64,000 nt of DNA from Sordaria brevicollis (GCA_033439795.1 JAUTDP010000013.1:186001-250000); one strand, 5' to 3'; positions 51,718 to 62,794 are shown, counted from the first letter of the stretch. The notes: generated by a model not told the origin, from the letters alone. A program made the numbers and translations.

Positions 51718-53318
51718 TTAGAACTTGGTCCGCGGGTTGAAACCGACAGCAAGAACACGAGCGGACGTATAACAGGCCAGGGCGATAAAATATGACAGGC
51801 CCGAGAAGATGATGACGCCTCGCCAGCCCGTCTCACCAGAGCCCATCTCCAACAAGGCGCCACCGATGGGTACGCTGCTAAGCGTACCGAAACTGGCCAC
51901 CATCATGGCCGTCGAGTAGTACCGACCGAACTGGCGAGCGTCGCACAGCTGTCCCAGGCACACGGGCACGAGGCCGAGGTTGCTTCCGCTGGCAAATCCA
52001 AAAAGCACGGCATACCCGATCAACACCGACTTGTTCATGGCAGCCGGAAGCCACATGGCAAACACGAGGATCACGCACAGCGAGATGGTGATGATGACCA
52101 CGTTGAACCTTCCCAGCTTATCTGCAAAGAGACCGGGGAGCACACGGCCCAGAACAGACCCGGCGTTGAGGTACGCGAGGAGCAGGTAGCTCTCGGTCGC
52201 GTCCTGTCCATGCGCGGCCGCGTACGAGACAATGTACGTCAAGGGCATGAACAGACCCCATTCCATGAAGAAGATGCCGATGGCCGAAAAGGCATAGCGA
52301 AGGTCGCGGAATCCGGAGAAATCAGGCAAAAGATGCGAGATCTTGGGTTTCTCGTGGGTGGCCTTTGGCTTCAGGCGGGTCTTGATAAAGAGGTTGGCGG
52401 GCACGGCGAGGCCGAGCATGATGAAGCCAAGAATGCGGCAACTCCATGGGAACCCAATCGAGGGGAGGGTAGACCGCAGCATGATGGGGAAGATGATACC
52501 GCCAATGCCGCCGGAAATGGTGGCAACACCTGTTGCCAGTCCGCGGCGCACATTGAAGAAATGTGTGATGGATCCGTACGCAGGGCAATTAAGAAGGGCA
52601 CCGCCCAGGCCACCGAGTACGGAGTATGTCAGCATGATCTGATAATAAGCTGTGTCCGTTGTTAGCTCTACATGTTATTAATTACTAGGGACGAAAAGAG
52701 TGACAACTTACTCTTGCTGAGGCTCAGCAACATGAGGCTAAGAACGACCAGCAGACTACCCACGGCGACCAAGAGGCGCGCTCCATACCGATCGAAAATG
52801 GGGCCGACTTGGATGCCCACAAAGAAGACGATAAAGAGGTACAGGGAAAAGATCCATCCGATCTCGGATGCGCTGTGGTTGACAAGCTGATGTGTCGAGA
52901 AATAAGATTCGAAAACGGCGGCAGAGTTGATGAGTCCAAACACGGAAATCATGGCGCAAAAGGACCCAAAAACTACCAGCCAGCCCTGCAGGCCACCTTC
53001 GGGAAAGTCGATTATGGTGGTCGCCGCAGACGGCTGACGGGCGAGGCCGTTCTCGCATTCCTTGCTGTTGCTGTTGGCACCCTCATCATCGGTTCTGTCG
53101 CTGAGGTCCTGGATAGTATCGGAGTCCGGTCCGGAGGAGTCCCGTCCGTCCGAGAGGTCTTCGCGCTGCTTCTTTTGCGAGACGAACGATCCGCCCTTTT
53201 CCTGGTCGCTGGAGTCGTAGATGAAGGTTGGGGTTGATGACAATGACTCGCCCTCGCGGGGCGGCTGTTGGTTTTTTAGGCAGCTGTCCTCTGCATTAGG
53301 AGCTCGACCTAGGGTCAT
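51718..53318 (-). CDS. MFS transporter, monocarboxylate porter type
   Basis: Two exons on the minus strand, 53318-52712 and 52649-51718, with a 62-nt intron (GTAAGT, branch AGCTAAC, CAG), give 512 aa. A hydrophilic acidic N-terminal domain of about 120 residues is followed by the family signature DFPEGGLQGWLVVFGSFCAM at the first membrane helix, the loop GPIFDRYGARLLVAVGSLLV between helices 2 and 3, GGLGGALLNCPAYGSITHFF near helix 4, and LFADKLGRFNVVIITISLC in the second half. About 12 hydrophobic segments can be counted. This is the fungal MCT/MCH-like branch of the major facilitator superfamily, which includes monocarboxylate, riboflavin and metabolite exporters; the substrate cannot be told. 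It is not next to a recognisable biosynthetic cluster. Confidence 0.93.
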
Positions 53319-55900
53319 TTATCCGGGGTTATGACAACGATATTTGGTCTCGAGTCTCGAAAGATGTCTTCCAAGGTTCGGAGGAGATTTGTTGTTGATT
53401 GTTGGTCAGGGCTTTCTCCTGCTCGTTCAGGGACGAGGTTCAACGTTAAAAAATGATGTTCTTCTCCGAAGATAAGAGATGATGCACGTTCTTCAGAAAC
53501 TGGAGTCAACCGTGACCCAAAGAATGTGGCGGTATTTGGCCCTTAAAAGTGGAGGACAAAGCCAGGGAAAAGACAGGGATTCGTGATCAACGCAGAAAAA
53601 AAACTTTCTTTCGCAAAATCGCGGGGGAATGGGTGGCAGGGTGGTGGCTGGAAATCTGGAATGGCGGAGAGGCTTCCCGGTCTTCTCTGAATTCTTCCAT
53701 TTCACCATTTCGATGACAAACTGCTGCAAAGAAGAGAAAAGGGCGAACATCACTGGCACAGGCTCTATTATCCGGTCCCACTGGTGGTTTCTCTAGCGTG
53801 ATGACGGCTTCGCTGTGGCAGCCGTGGCTGTCGGAGAAGAAATCAGTTTCTCAGTTTCTCTCACGTAACAAGCAGGCTTGGCAACCATGCAGACGCAACC
53901 TTCAGTATCCCGGACCAAGGCCGCCCAGGCCAAAGTCTCCGAACATGTCCGGTCTGGATTTCGGAAAAATATGGGGCTTAAGCCGGGGGTCAGCGCCGGC
54001 GGTGTCCCCTTTGAATTCGCAAACATCGCTCCCGGAGCCCGGCGTCCACCGACCATTCCTCCGTCTTTGTCGATTTCTGACTTGAAACCGATTGTCGAGT
54101 TTGTAATGGTTTGGGTTCGTTATGCAAAACACACTTTTGGATCATGTGCCTATGAAGTCTGTGACGTCAATGCGCAAATCCATACTTATGCATCTCCAGC
54201 GTAAGTGATTCGCCATGGGGCTGTTTGGCATCTTGAAACATTCCGAGACATCTGTTTATGAAACGCTTCAAGTAGAGGCTTGAAGTTGCAAACATTTATA
54301 GCCGCCCGACTTGTTATGCGCTTTTGTCAGATTGCGCTGTGGGATCTGGTCTTGCTGGTGCAAAGTTCAAGCGGTTCTCTCGCACTAACACGATGCCCCG
54401 CTGCTTTCATAACTACTTGTCCATAGCCCTCATAACCGGGTATTGGATTCTTGCCCCGCAATATGCAATGCACATTCCGGCCAAGTGGAATGTCTTTTTG
54501 CGATTTTGCGCTCGCAGGCTTCGCGGGGAAACAACTCCGACCGCCGGATTCTTTTGCGCTCCTGATCTCAATTCAACCTTTGAAGATGTTGTTTCACTTT
54601 TCAGCGGTACTATTTGATGCTGGTTTGTTTGTTAGCGCGGTTCTCGCGACAAGGGTCTGCAAAAATATACCGAAAAACAACGAAGCAACCATATAAAAAA
54701 CTAAAAATTGAGTAGCGTGTAGAGACAGTCAAAGAGGCATTTGGTTGATACCAGTTTATTGCATGAAAATTGGTAGAAATCTGGCTGAGTTGCGGAGAGG
54801 GCGTTGTGAAGTCCCGTGCTAACGAACAAACCAGCAGAAGGGTGTAACACTGGACATCTCACTTTTTTCACATGCACTGTCGGAATGCAACGGCGGGCAG
54901 GCCACAGAACCCGACTGATGGCGGGTTGGCACCTGCACTGTCTCACTGTCTCAACTGTCGGCCAAAGACTTCCGGTTCCGTTCCGGCTGCTGTCCGACCT
55001 GGCCCAGAACAAAGAACGAACTATAAAACATCCATCCGTTCTCTCCCTTCTACACGACGGGTTTAGCGTCCTCACATGAGAATTCTCCCTTTGCAACTAA
55101 TCTCCGGCCATCAGCACAACAGCCGCCTAGTCAATGGCCATTCACTGGCCAGCAACGGCTTACGGCTCCGTCTCGCTAATTGTTGATGGGATTGCATGCG
55201 GCCGAACACTGTAGCATCGCAGTGTGCGTTTCAATGGCTTGTTGCGGGCTTGTTGGTGGTCATCAGGGTCGTCAACTTAAGCCAAAACAGTTTACCTACC
55301 CAACCTGGCGGTGCTACTAATTGCTTATTAGCTTTAGTGGCGAGGAAACGTAAATCTTGTTGGTTCCCTTCCCCTACCTGTTATGGTTCTTCTTTCTTTG
55401 TTCTGCTCATCCCGTACTGTATCAGACGTCTCTAACGTCCCCATGATGCTACGACTTAGGTGACAACTAGGAAATACCATCATGGATATACGGCACCCAG
55501 AAAAAGGAGGTTATTGTTGTTGGTTGTATTTCTTCTTGGGCTGTGCCCTTGTTCTCCTCGTTGCGACAGTGCAATGATGGCTGGTTCTCGCTGTTGTTGT
55601 AGGCAGCAGTTTAAATAAGCTGGTGATCATCTTATTTAAATGTCACTCTGGCCACCAAGTTCTACACACCCAACCACCAACCAGCCTACATCATTCTCTC
55701 ACTGGCGATCCTTGGATGTTTGCGGTTTTCATGTTTTAAAAAGTATGGGTGTATGAAAATCTCACACACACAGGACAAAGCCACACACACCCACCCGCCC
55801 GCGCACGGGAACAAGCTTTCCAACCAGGTTTCCGATCCTGCCAATCATCCCGTCCCATAAGAACCATACCCTTGGGATTATTTTTGTTCAAACAAAAAGG
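53319..55900. other. 2.6-kb divergent intergenic region
   Basis: Lies between the divergently transcribed MFS (minus) and KTR (plus) genes, so it carries both promoters. Contains a perfect CRE-type palindrome TGACGTCA at 54162-54169 and a perfect 10-bp inverted repeat TTTAAATAAG/CTTATTTAAA (55610-55619 and 55631-55640). Overlapping ORFs on both strands show no domains. No supported gene. Confidence 0.5.
54162..54169. promoter_or_regulatory. CRE-like site TGACGTCA
   Basis: Perfect 8-bp palindrome recognised by ATF/CREB-type bZIP factors in fungi. It lies 844 bp upstream of the MFS start and 1.7 kb upstream of the KTR start. A chance occurrence is quite possible. Confidence 0.25.
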
Positions 55901-57496
55901 ATGGGCTACCGCGGGCGCGCATCATCTTACTCTTATTCTTCTTCTTCCTCCTCTCACCACAACCAACTGCGGCAGCATGGCACCCTGCTTTTCCTCACAT
56001 TCGACCTGCTGGCCCGAGTAGGACACATCCTCATGTTGCAATTCCGACGACTTCGGCGCCACTCGGCGGGGCTCAACAGCCGGCGGCGCCTCAAGCAGCT
56101 CCTTCTCAAATTCGGCATCCCGCTGCTCGTTTTGTACCTCATCGACCTGCCGATCTACCTCTACAACACGCGCGTGGCACGCCCGGACCAGGATCTCGAC
56201 CAGCCGTTTTTGACAGGATGCCAGGACCCGGCCGCTTACGCCGCGCAGACGCCGCGCGAGAACGCCACGTTTGTTATGCTGGCGCGCAACAGCGAGGTGG
56301 ACGATGCGCGGTCGACGGTGGAGAATATCGAATGGCAGTTCAACCGCTGGTTTCACTACCCGATATTGTTTCTGAACGACGTCCCCTGGAGCGAGGAGTT
56401 CAAGGATGTGCTGCGCAGGACGGTCAGCAACGGGACCGAGGTGAGGTTTGAGGTCATCGAGAAGGGGAAATGGGGATTTCCGGAGGGGATGAGCGAGAGG
56501 GAAAAAGTCAAGGCCAAGTTGTCGATGAAGCAGCAGGGTGAGAGGGGAGTGGGATATGGTGGGATGGAGAGTTATCACCACATGTGCCGGTTTTATTCTG
56601 GGTATGCATCAATTTTTTTTTTTTTGTTTTTCCCCGGCTACGCGCGCGGTTCGTGTGGTCGTTTCATTGCTAACACGAAAACCAGCGAATTCTACAACCT
56701 CGAAGTCCTCAAACCCTACAAGTGGTATTGGCGCCTCGAGCCAAATGTTCGCTACGCTTGCTCCCTCACCTACGACCCCTTCGCCGAGATGGCCAAACGC
56801 GGCAAGGTCTACGGCTGGACGATTGCGCTCTGGGAGATGGGCAATACCTGTCCCTCGCTATTCAAGGCCACAAACGACTTCCGCGCCGAAAAGGGCCTTC
56901 CCCGGACGTCAAACTGGAACGCCTTGCTCAAAGTCATGTGGTGGCCCGCCCCTATCCGCTGGCTCCTCGGCTTCCTAAGCCCCGTAATCGAGGTGCACGA
57001 CAGCTCCGGCAGGAAATGGAACACGTGCCACTACTGGAGCAACTTTGAGATCGCCAGCCTGGACTTCTTTCGCGGGCGCGAGTACCAGGAGTACTTCCGG
57101 TATTTGGACAGCAAGGGCGGGTTCTACTCGGAGCGTTGGGGCGACGCGCCCGTTCACACGCTCGCCGTGCACATGCTGCTCCCGCCCGAGAAGATCCATC
57201 ATTTTTCGGATATCGGTTACGAGCACGACACGCTGTGGCAGTGCCCCGGGAACGCGCCGATGGACCGGCAACTGCTTGGGAACAAGGCGCTGGGGAACAC
57301 GGGCAAGATGACGCCGCCGTCGGAGGGCGGGACGGGGTGCCGGTGCAAGTGCAATGAGAATAGGAGGAGGAGGAACATTAATAGCGAGTGCACGGCCTAT
57401 CTGACGGCGCCGGTGGCGCATAATAGGGCGAGTTGGTGGCAGTGGTGGAATGGGCAACATCACTATGCTGTGAATAATCCGCATAATCCTAGGTGA
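55901..57496 (+). CDS. Alpha-1,2-mannosyltransferase, GT15/KTR family
   Basis: Two exons, 55901-56601 and 56686-57496, with an 84-nt intron (GTATGC, branch GCTAACAC, CAG), give 503 aa. Type II Golgi membrane protein: cytoplasmic N-terminus, anchor about residues 68-88 (FGIPLLVLYLIDLPIYLYN), then the luminal GT15 domain. Family blocks: ATFVMLARNSEVDDARSTV, EWQFNRWFHYPILFLND, YHHMCRFYSGEFYN across the splice, YWRLEPNVRYACSLTYDPF, NTCHYWSNFEIASLDFFRG (with the catalytic Glu region), and SERWGDAPVHTLAVHMLLP. It transfers mannose from GDP-mannose to O- and N-glycans. The intron length is a multiple of three and has no stop, so an unspliced form would still be translatable. An alternative start at Met 45 (56033) is possible. 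Confidence 0.94.
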   Translation: MGYRGRASSYSYSSSSSSHHNQLRQHGTLLFLTFDLLARVGHILMLQFRRLRRHSAGLNSRRRLKQLLLKFGIPLLVLYLIDLPIYLYNTRVARPDQDLDQPFLTGCQDPAAYAAQTPRENATFVMLARNSEVDDARSTVENIEWQFNRWFHYPILFLNDVPWSEEFKDVLRRTVSNGTEVRFEVIEKGKWGFPEGMSEREKVKAKLSMKQQGERGVGYGGMESYHHMCRFYSGYASIFFFLFFPGYARGSCGRFIANTKTSEFYNLEVLKPYKWYWRLEPNVRYACSLTYDPFAEMAKRGKVYGWTIALWEMGNTCPSLFKATNDFRAEKGLPRTSNWNALLKVMWWPAPIRWLLGFLSPVIEVHDSSGRKWNTCHYWSNFEIASLDFFRGREYQEYFRYLDSKGGFYSERWGDAPVHTLAVHMLLPPEKIHHFSDIGYEHDTLWQCPGNAPMDRQLLGNKALGNTGKMTPPSEGGTGCRCKCNENRRRRNINSECTAYLTAPVAHNRASWWQWWNGQHHYAVNNPHNPR

Positions 57497-57706
57497 CGGC
57501 GGAGGGGGTTAACAAGAGGGGTTCTAGTGAGTTATGAGATACCATAGAATTTCGGAAATGGTTATAATGCAAATTTGATGCCAAAACGATCTCTCGACGT
57601 CGAAACAAGCTGACCTGGGAAAGAAATTGAATCATTATTGTGCGTGTCCACCATCCCTAAACTCAGACCGGTTATAAGCTGAAGGTTCCACCGCCATTAT
57701 CAATAA

Positions 57707-57795
57707 GCGGGTTTAGCTCAGTTGGGAGAGCGTCAGACTGAAGTCCACTTCACTCATAAATCTGAAGGTCGTGTGTTCGATCCACACAAACCGCA
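57707..57795 (+). tRNA. tRNA-Phe (GAA), intron-containing
   Basis: 89 nt with a full cloverleaf: acceptor GCGGGTT/AACCCGC with a pairing position 73 A, A-box TAGCTCAGTTGGGAGAGC, B-box GTTCGATCC, anticodon GAA at 57740-57742. A 16-nt intron (57744-57759) sits one base 3' of the anticodon, at the canonical position. The mature form of 73 nt matches the usual eukaryotic tRNA-Phe. Confidence 0.97.
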
Positions 57796-58256
57796 ATCTT
57801 TTTGTCGATTTTGCGTTGGCGATGTTTTTTGCAACATCGCCAATTCCCCATACATATCGTCTGGATTTCTTTTAAGTCGTCGGAAAACCTATCTTGCCGT
57901 CGGAGATGGCGGGTTGAGATTTAGAAGAAGCTTGGCACTCCAATGTCTTTGTTGCTGTACCCAATTGCTTGCTACCAAGGCTTTGTTTTGTCTACCTACA
58001 CACCCATGATACCATGGGATCACTCTTCACATCCTCTTTCAAACTCGTTTCCATATGGTTCCTTTGTTGTCTAAACATACAGGCACTGTATGATCTAAGA
58101 TCAAACAGCAGCTCAAGTCGAACGAGATAAACCAACCGCCAACTTCCACTGTTTCACAAAACAACCGTCGTCGTTCGTTATCGATTTTCCTTCTCGAAGA
58201 ATTGTACATGCCCTTCTTACCACACTCATTACATCTTGTTGCACGACAAAACAACA
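57796..58256. other. Intergenic, tRNA-Phe to FCPWC gene A
   Basis: 461 bp with pol III terminator-like T-runs just after the tRNA (CTTTTTG at about 57,798-57,804) and the leader of gene A. No further gene seen. Confidence 0.45.
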
Positions 58257-58977
58257 ATGCACCTCCTCACCATTATCCTCTCCTTCCTCCTCCTCCCTTT
58301 TACCACCGCCCAAGCAAGTGCATCCACCGCCTTCTGCCCCTGGTGCCTCACAACAATCCCCGACAGCATCGCCCAAAACCCCGAATTCCTCTACTCCTCC
58401 TACTGCCACGCCTTCGTTCACCAGCCCATCCTTGCCTCGGACGTCTCGACACAAAACAAAAAGACGACGGCAGTCCACGTCGCCATAATGAACAACAACA
58501 TGACTGAGCTCCTTTCCTATGGCCGGATGGTCTACGATGGTACCAGCGTCGCTTCGGTGGACTTGCCGACTAAACCGACGAGGTGTGTACCGGGCGTGGC
58601 GACGGTTAGGTGGTTTAAGAAGGAGGAGATGATGGGCGGGGAGGGTGGGACGTTAAACCCGTGAGTGTTTCCTGCTGGTCATTGTCTTTCCCCATTCCCT
58701 GAAGTGACTACTATCTGGGATGTAACTTGTATACTATACATTGAGTTCGGACTAACGATGAATGACACGAAACAGTCCCGAGTTCATGTACTCCGTTCAA
58801 TCGGAACGAAACTATAGCCCTCCGCAGATAGTGTCTGCGCAATACCCGAATGGGTGGGCAGTGGATAATGCGAGGAAGGGCGTGGCGCCGGATGGGAAGT
58901 ATGTGGTCTGGAGGAGACCGTTTAGTTGTTGTATTAGCGCTAAGATGGATGGGAAGGGGGGTGAGGATTTTCCGTGA
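58257..58977 (+). CDS. Secreted FCPWC-family protein A (uncharacterised)
   Basis: Two exons, 58257-58660 and 58776-58977, with a 115-nt phase-2 intron (GTGAGT, branch GACTAAC, CAG), give 201 aa. The signal peptide MHLLTIILSFLLLPFTTAQA is followed by the motif FCPWCLTTIP, then C.AFVHQPI, VAIMNNNMTELLSYGR, a variable loop, GVATVRWFKK, and after the splice APDGKYVVWRRPFSCC. The start has a good context (ACAACAATG). It is a paralogue of the gene 500 bp downstream, which has the same motifs, the same intron phase and the same intron length. The CPWC pair could be a redox or metal site, or simply a disulfide. No family is known to me. Confidence 0.82.
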
Positions 58978-59479
58978 TGGTGTGGAACATAGATGGCCCG
59001 GTAGGGGTGGACGCACTGGATGGGTGGCTTGCTGGTGAGGTGAGATGAATACCCGCAGTTGGAAGTGATTCAGCACGGCAGCATAGATGGTTGTGTTATT
59101 ATCAGCTCCCTTCCAAACTTGCTTGTCTTAGGAGTCATTTGGTCAGAGTGAACTGGATGTTTGGCTTTGTCTGATGTGGCTTGGTGTAGACTAGGGCAGA
59201 ACTCCTGGGACAAAGATCTTTGTATGTGTGTGTTGAAGATGGTCAAAGAGACGACAGGCTCGACTTATCGAATGAATGACCTGCGATTAAGTTTCATTTG
59301 GAAGGTCCGAGTGAGCGATACAAACGTCCCAGTTCCTCTCACTTTGCCCTTGAAGGCTTGAACGCATTTTTCCACATCTCGACAATCGCTCTTTCCTCCA
59401 GCACCAGGCACCTCAAGTTCAACCAACTGCATTCGCTCTTTCCCAGTATACTACTATACTAGAAACACTCGTTTCAAAG
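58978..59479. other. Intergenic between the two FCPWC genes
   Basis: 502 bp carrying the promoter and leader of gene B. Short ORFs on both strands have no support. Confidence 0.45.
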
Positions 59480-60233
59480 ATGCTACCATCACTCCTTCCC
59501 TCTTCGTTCCTCCTCCTCATTTCCACCCTCACCACTCACGCCTCCCCAGTCCGCCCCTTCTCCGAGTCCGACAACGCCCCTTCCCCAGCCAACTCCTCCC
59601 TCCCCCTAAACACCGCCAGAGCGACAGAAACAGACTGGAACTCCTGGTCCAACCTCTCCGAACGTTTCTGCCCCTGGTGCGAAGCCGGCATCACCTCCTC
59701 CTCCAACAACGACGACGCTCCCAGCCCCGAAGAGAAAGTATGCAGGGTAGTTGTTCACCAACCGATGGCGTCAACCGCCGCTAGCACCCCACTTAATCGG
59801 CAGTTTATTGACGTTGCTATTTTGAACTCCAAATATGAGGAGCTGTTGTCTTACAGAAGAACGGGGTGGGGTCAGCAGGAGGATGTATGGACTTCGGTTC
59901 CGGGGGTTGGGGAGAAGATGGGGGTGGCAACGGTGTTTGTGGGGGAGAGGGGGGTTGAGGTTCCGTAAGTCTTTATTTAATTTTCTTCTTATTTTGCTGG
60001 GGATCTAGGGATTAGTTGGTGGTTCTGGTGTTGTTATTTGTTGAGTGATTTGGTGTGCTGACTTGTGGTGTCCATCTAGACCAAAGATTTTGTGGCAGAC
60101 TGACGGGAAACTCTCGGTGACGATTCTTCCGCTGGCGCCGAGCACGGAAGGGTCAAAGTGGAAGGTTGTGAAAGACGTTGCGCCAAAGAAGAGCTATCTT
60201 GTCTTTCATACGTGGTTCTTTTGTGGGAATTAG
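59480..60233 (+). CDS. Secreted FCPWC-family protein B (uncharacterised)
   Basis: Two exons, 59480-59964 and 60080-60233, with a 115-nt phase-2 intron (GTAAGT, branch GCTGAC, TAG), give 212 aa. A signal peptide (LLPSSFLLLISTLTTHAS) is followed by a Ser/Pro-rich linker that may be a pro-region, then ERFCPWCEAGI, CRVVVHQPM, DVAILNSKYEELLSYRR, GVATVFVGERG and, in exon 2, DVAPKKSYLVFHTWFFCGN at the C-terminus. It shares with gene A the order and spacing of FCPWC, VHQP, VAI.N...ELLSY.R, GVATV and VAP.K.Y.V. The longer N-terminal linker is the main difference. Orientation, spacing and intron identity indicate tandem duplication followed by strong divergence. Function unknown. Confidence 0.82.
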
Positions 60234-60614
60234 ACTTCTTAATGTACTGCTGGAGAAGCTTTGCTGTATGGCTAGAGTTGTCCGAATTTGAAGGGATTCA
60301 CTGCACTCTCGGATTAACAGTAGCAACGACTAGAAGGCAATTTGGCTGTTGGAACTATCGCATATGCTTTTTAACCAAACTTCTGTGCAGAATTGGTTGT
60401 CCTATATGCCTATAAATCCTGACAAGATCTGTCCCAAGATGACCCACGACACCTTCCACATGTAGTAATTAGTCTCGGACAACGCAATCGGGCACCCTAC
60501 CCTCCCAACTCCCAGCCCCAGTGTTGTCCTCGGCGTGGTTTCTGATCCAACTTTCACACTTCAACTCAGCACAGCTTCTCGCGTGTATGCTGAACCTCTG
60601 ACACCGTGATTCGT
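60234..60614. other. Convergent intergenic region
   Basis: 381 bp between FCPWC gene B (plus) and the coiled-coil gene (minus), probably the two 3' untranslated regions. Nothing else seen. Confidence 0.45.
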
Positions 60615-62030
60615 CTACTCGAGACGATCACTCTCCTCGAAGGCCTCCAGGTTTGGCATTACATACTCGTCAACCTCAAGCTCCATTGGGGGGGTGTTCT
60701 CATCAGGGGCGTCGGGAATGGGATACTCTGCGGCTTCAGACTTCCATAGAGGCTCATTGTCAGCAGGGGTGGGAGGCATGGAATGCTCCTCGTCTCCAGA
60801 CTCAGACTGCTTGGTGGGACTGTTGTTCTCGTTTCGCTGTTCGCTTGGTTCGTCCGCGGTAACATCAGGAACAACAACAATGGGCTCTCCCTTTGCTTCG
60901 CTGATCCGACGCTTGAGTTCCTGAAGGTTCTCCTCGGCGACAGTCTGTCTTGCTTCGGCAGCCCGAGCGAGAGCGTCAATCCTGTCCATAATCAGCTGCT
61001 GGCGAACAAAGTTTGCCTCATTGAGAGCATCAACCTTGCTCATAACCTGGGTGAGCGTGGCTTCGATCTGGGTAGCAAATTGTGCGGTAGCATTGTCGCG
61101 AGCAAGTTGGCGTCTCAAAACGGCGCTCTGTTCTTCGGAACGCCCAAGCTTTTGCTGTGTCACAGCTAATCTGCCACTCAGCGAAGCATTTGTAAGGGAC
61201 AACATCTCTGCATGTGCTCTAGCAGATGCCATCTCCTTCTCATACACCTTTAGCTGCTCTTCCGCGGCGGTCAGCGCGTCTCTGAGTGGTTCCCGGCGAC
61301 GGCTTCTCTCTTCGAGTTCCAATTCGAGATTAGAACACGTATGCTGGAAGAATTCTCTCCCGGATTCGGCCCTCTGAAACTGCTCTTCGGCAAACTTCAG
61401 ATCTTCCTTGACCTCTTCAAGCTCTTTCTCAAGAGCAGCCCGTCCACGTTCCGCTAAGATTTGCTTCGCCCTGGCCTCTTCCATCCCGTCCCTGATAATT
61501 TTCGCCTCCTTCCTAAGATAAGCCCGGTCAGACTGAAATGAGGCCCGCTCTTCTTCGGTCTTCTTGAGCTGATCCTCAGTCTGTTCAAGCTTCCGTCTGA
61601 CAAATGTCACCTCTTGCTCAAGAGCAGCCCGCTCAGATTTCCAACCGGCTAGCTCCATCTTGGTCTCTTCGAGCCGAAGCTCATTGTGTTCAAGCTCATC
61701 TTGCATCGCGTCGACCTCAGTCATCATCCTCATAACTCCACCCCGGGCCACGGTGAGCTCATCTCTTGTCTTTTTGAGCTCATTCATCACCTTCTTGAGC
61801 TTCTTCTTCGTCTCAACGAGCTCTTGCTCAATCGCATGAAAGTCGGAAGCTCCTTCCATGTGGTCTTGCTCGGCGCCAGAGGACGGACCGCCTTCGGGGG
61901 AGAGACTTTTGGGGATAAGAGGCTGGAATTGGCTGGTCATAGAATGGGACAGGGGAGGTGTATTAGGCGGTTGGTTGCTCGTGGAGCCCGCTTCGCCGGA
62001 GGCCTCGTTGGGCTGTTGATTGACTGACAT
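60615..62030 (-). CDS. Long coiled-coil protein, unknown function
   Basis: One coding exon of 471 aa from the ATG at 62030 (MSVNQQPNEASGEAGSTSNQ). An open frame upstream to 62093 is explained by a 5' leader intron (62037-62097: GTAAGT, branch GCTAAC, CAG), so I chose the downstream ATG. A disordered N-terminus of about 65 residues is followed by about 310 residues of heptad-rich coiled coil (for example AIEQELVETKKKLKKVMNEL, LKKTEEERASFQSDRAYLR and RGRAALEKELEEVKEDLKFA), then an acidic Pro-rich tail. No enzymatic motif. Such proteins are usually structural or scaffolds of cytoskeleton or septa. Another coiled-coil gene lies on the same strand to the right. Confidence 0.85.
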   Translation of the reverse strand: MSVNQQPNEASGEAGSTSNQPPNTPPLSHSMTSQFQPLIPKSLSPEGGPSSGAEQDHMEGASDFHAIEQELVETKKKLKKVMNELKKTRDELTVARGGVMRMMTEVDAMQDELEHNELRLEETKMELAGWKSERAALEQEVTFVRRKLEQTEDQLKKTEEERASFQSDRAYLRKEAKIIRDGMEEARAKQILAERGRAALEKELEEVKEDLKFAEEQFQRAESGREFFQHTCSNLELELEERSRRREPLRDALTAAEEQLKVYEKEMASARAHAEMLSLTNASLSGRLAVTQQKLGRSEEQSAVLRRQLARDNATAQFATQIEATLTQVMSKVDALNEANFVRQQLIMDRIDALARAAEARQTVAEENLQELKRRISEAKGEPIVVVPDVTADEPSEQRNENNSPTKQSESGDEEHSMPPTPADNEPLWKSEAAEYPIPDAPDENTPPMELEVDEYVMPNLEAFEESDRLE

Positions 62031-62097
62031 TGTTGTCTGAGACTTGCGAAAGTTAGCTTGTGCTAGAACTAACAAAGGAGTGCAACAAGGCACTTAC

Positions 62098-62794
62098 TGT
62101 CCCTCTTGGGGAAGTTGGAACCGGAAGGCTAGGGAGCTGGTGAAGCGTATCTGACAAGTGGAAGGAGTGAACACGAGTTGATGGATCCGTGTTAAGAGAA
62201 AGTATGGTAGATGACGGTTGCAGTTGCTTGTAATGAGAAGAAAATGAAGTTTGACGAAGGAAGGAGGAAGGAAAAGAGGAAGGAGCGGAGAAAGAATGTT
62301 TAAATGGGGAGCAAAGGAGGGCGGAGAGGAGAGGAGGGGGATAGAGCGGAAGCAAGACGTGGCTACCACGTGGAAATATGGTGGTATGCTCACCCTGCTG
62401 CCCATCATGCAAGATATGTGGCCTTCAAACCACAATAAAAAGAAGAAGAAAAAAAAAGTCCAACAGGGCTGCAAAAATGAAGTGTGCTCTTGCATTGCGG
62501 CGTGCGCGTGTTTTCTGATGCGACTGGACTCGCAACGAACCACTCTGGGGGTATCGGCTCCCTCATTCTTGCATCGGTTTTCCATGACTCTCCAAGCACT
62601 TCTAAACATTTGACGAAGTGACATCTCCGATACCTGATGCCCAACCCTCTCGCCGACGTGCAATTAGTATCAGCCTTGATCTTCTCGAGGCTACAAGCAA
62701 ACCAGGTTTCCGGCCTTGCTCCGTGCTTCATCCCAACCCTCCATCCCTTCTAGGAGTATTTAAGTCTGGTTCTTGAGGTCTTCTTCCGTGGTGT
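62098..62794. other. Promoter region of the coiled-coil gene
   Basis: About 700 bp between the coiled-coil gene leader and the tRNA. It contains a purine-rich run on the plus strand (about 62,255-62,345) that is CT-rich on the gene strand, typical of fungal promoters, and an A-run near 62,438-62,457. No supported gene. Confidence 0.45.

Noticed and set aside
62031..62093. N-terminal extension of the coiled-coil protein (MPCCTPLLV start)
   Set aside because: This stretch lies almost entirely within a well-formed leader intron (62037-62097), so the start at 62030 is preferred.
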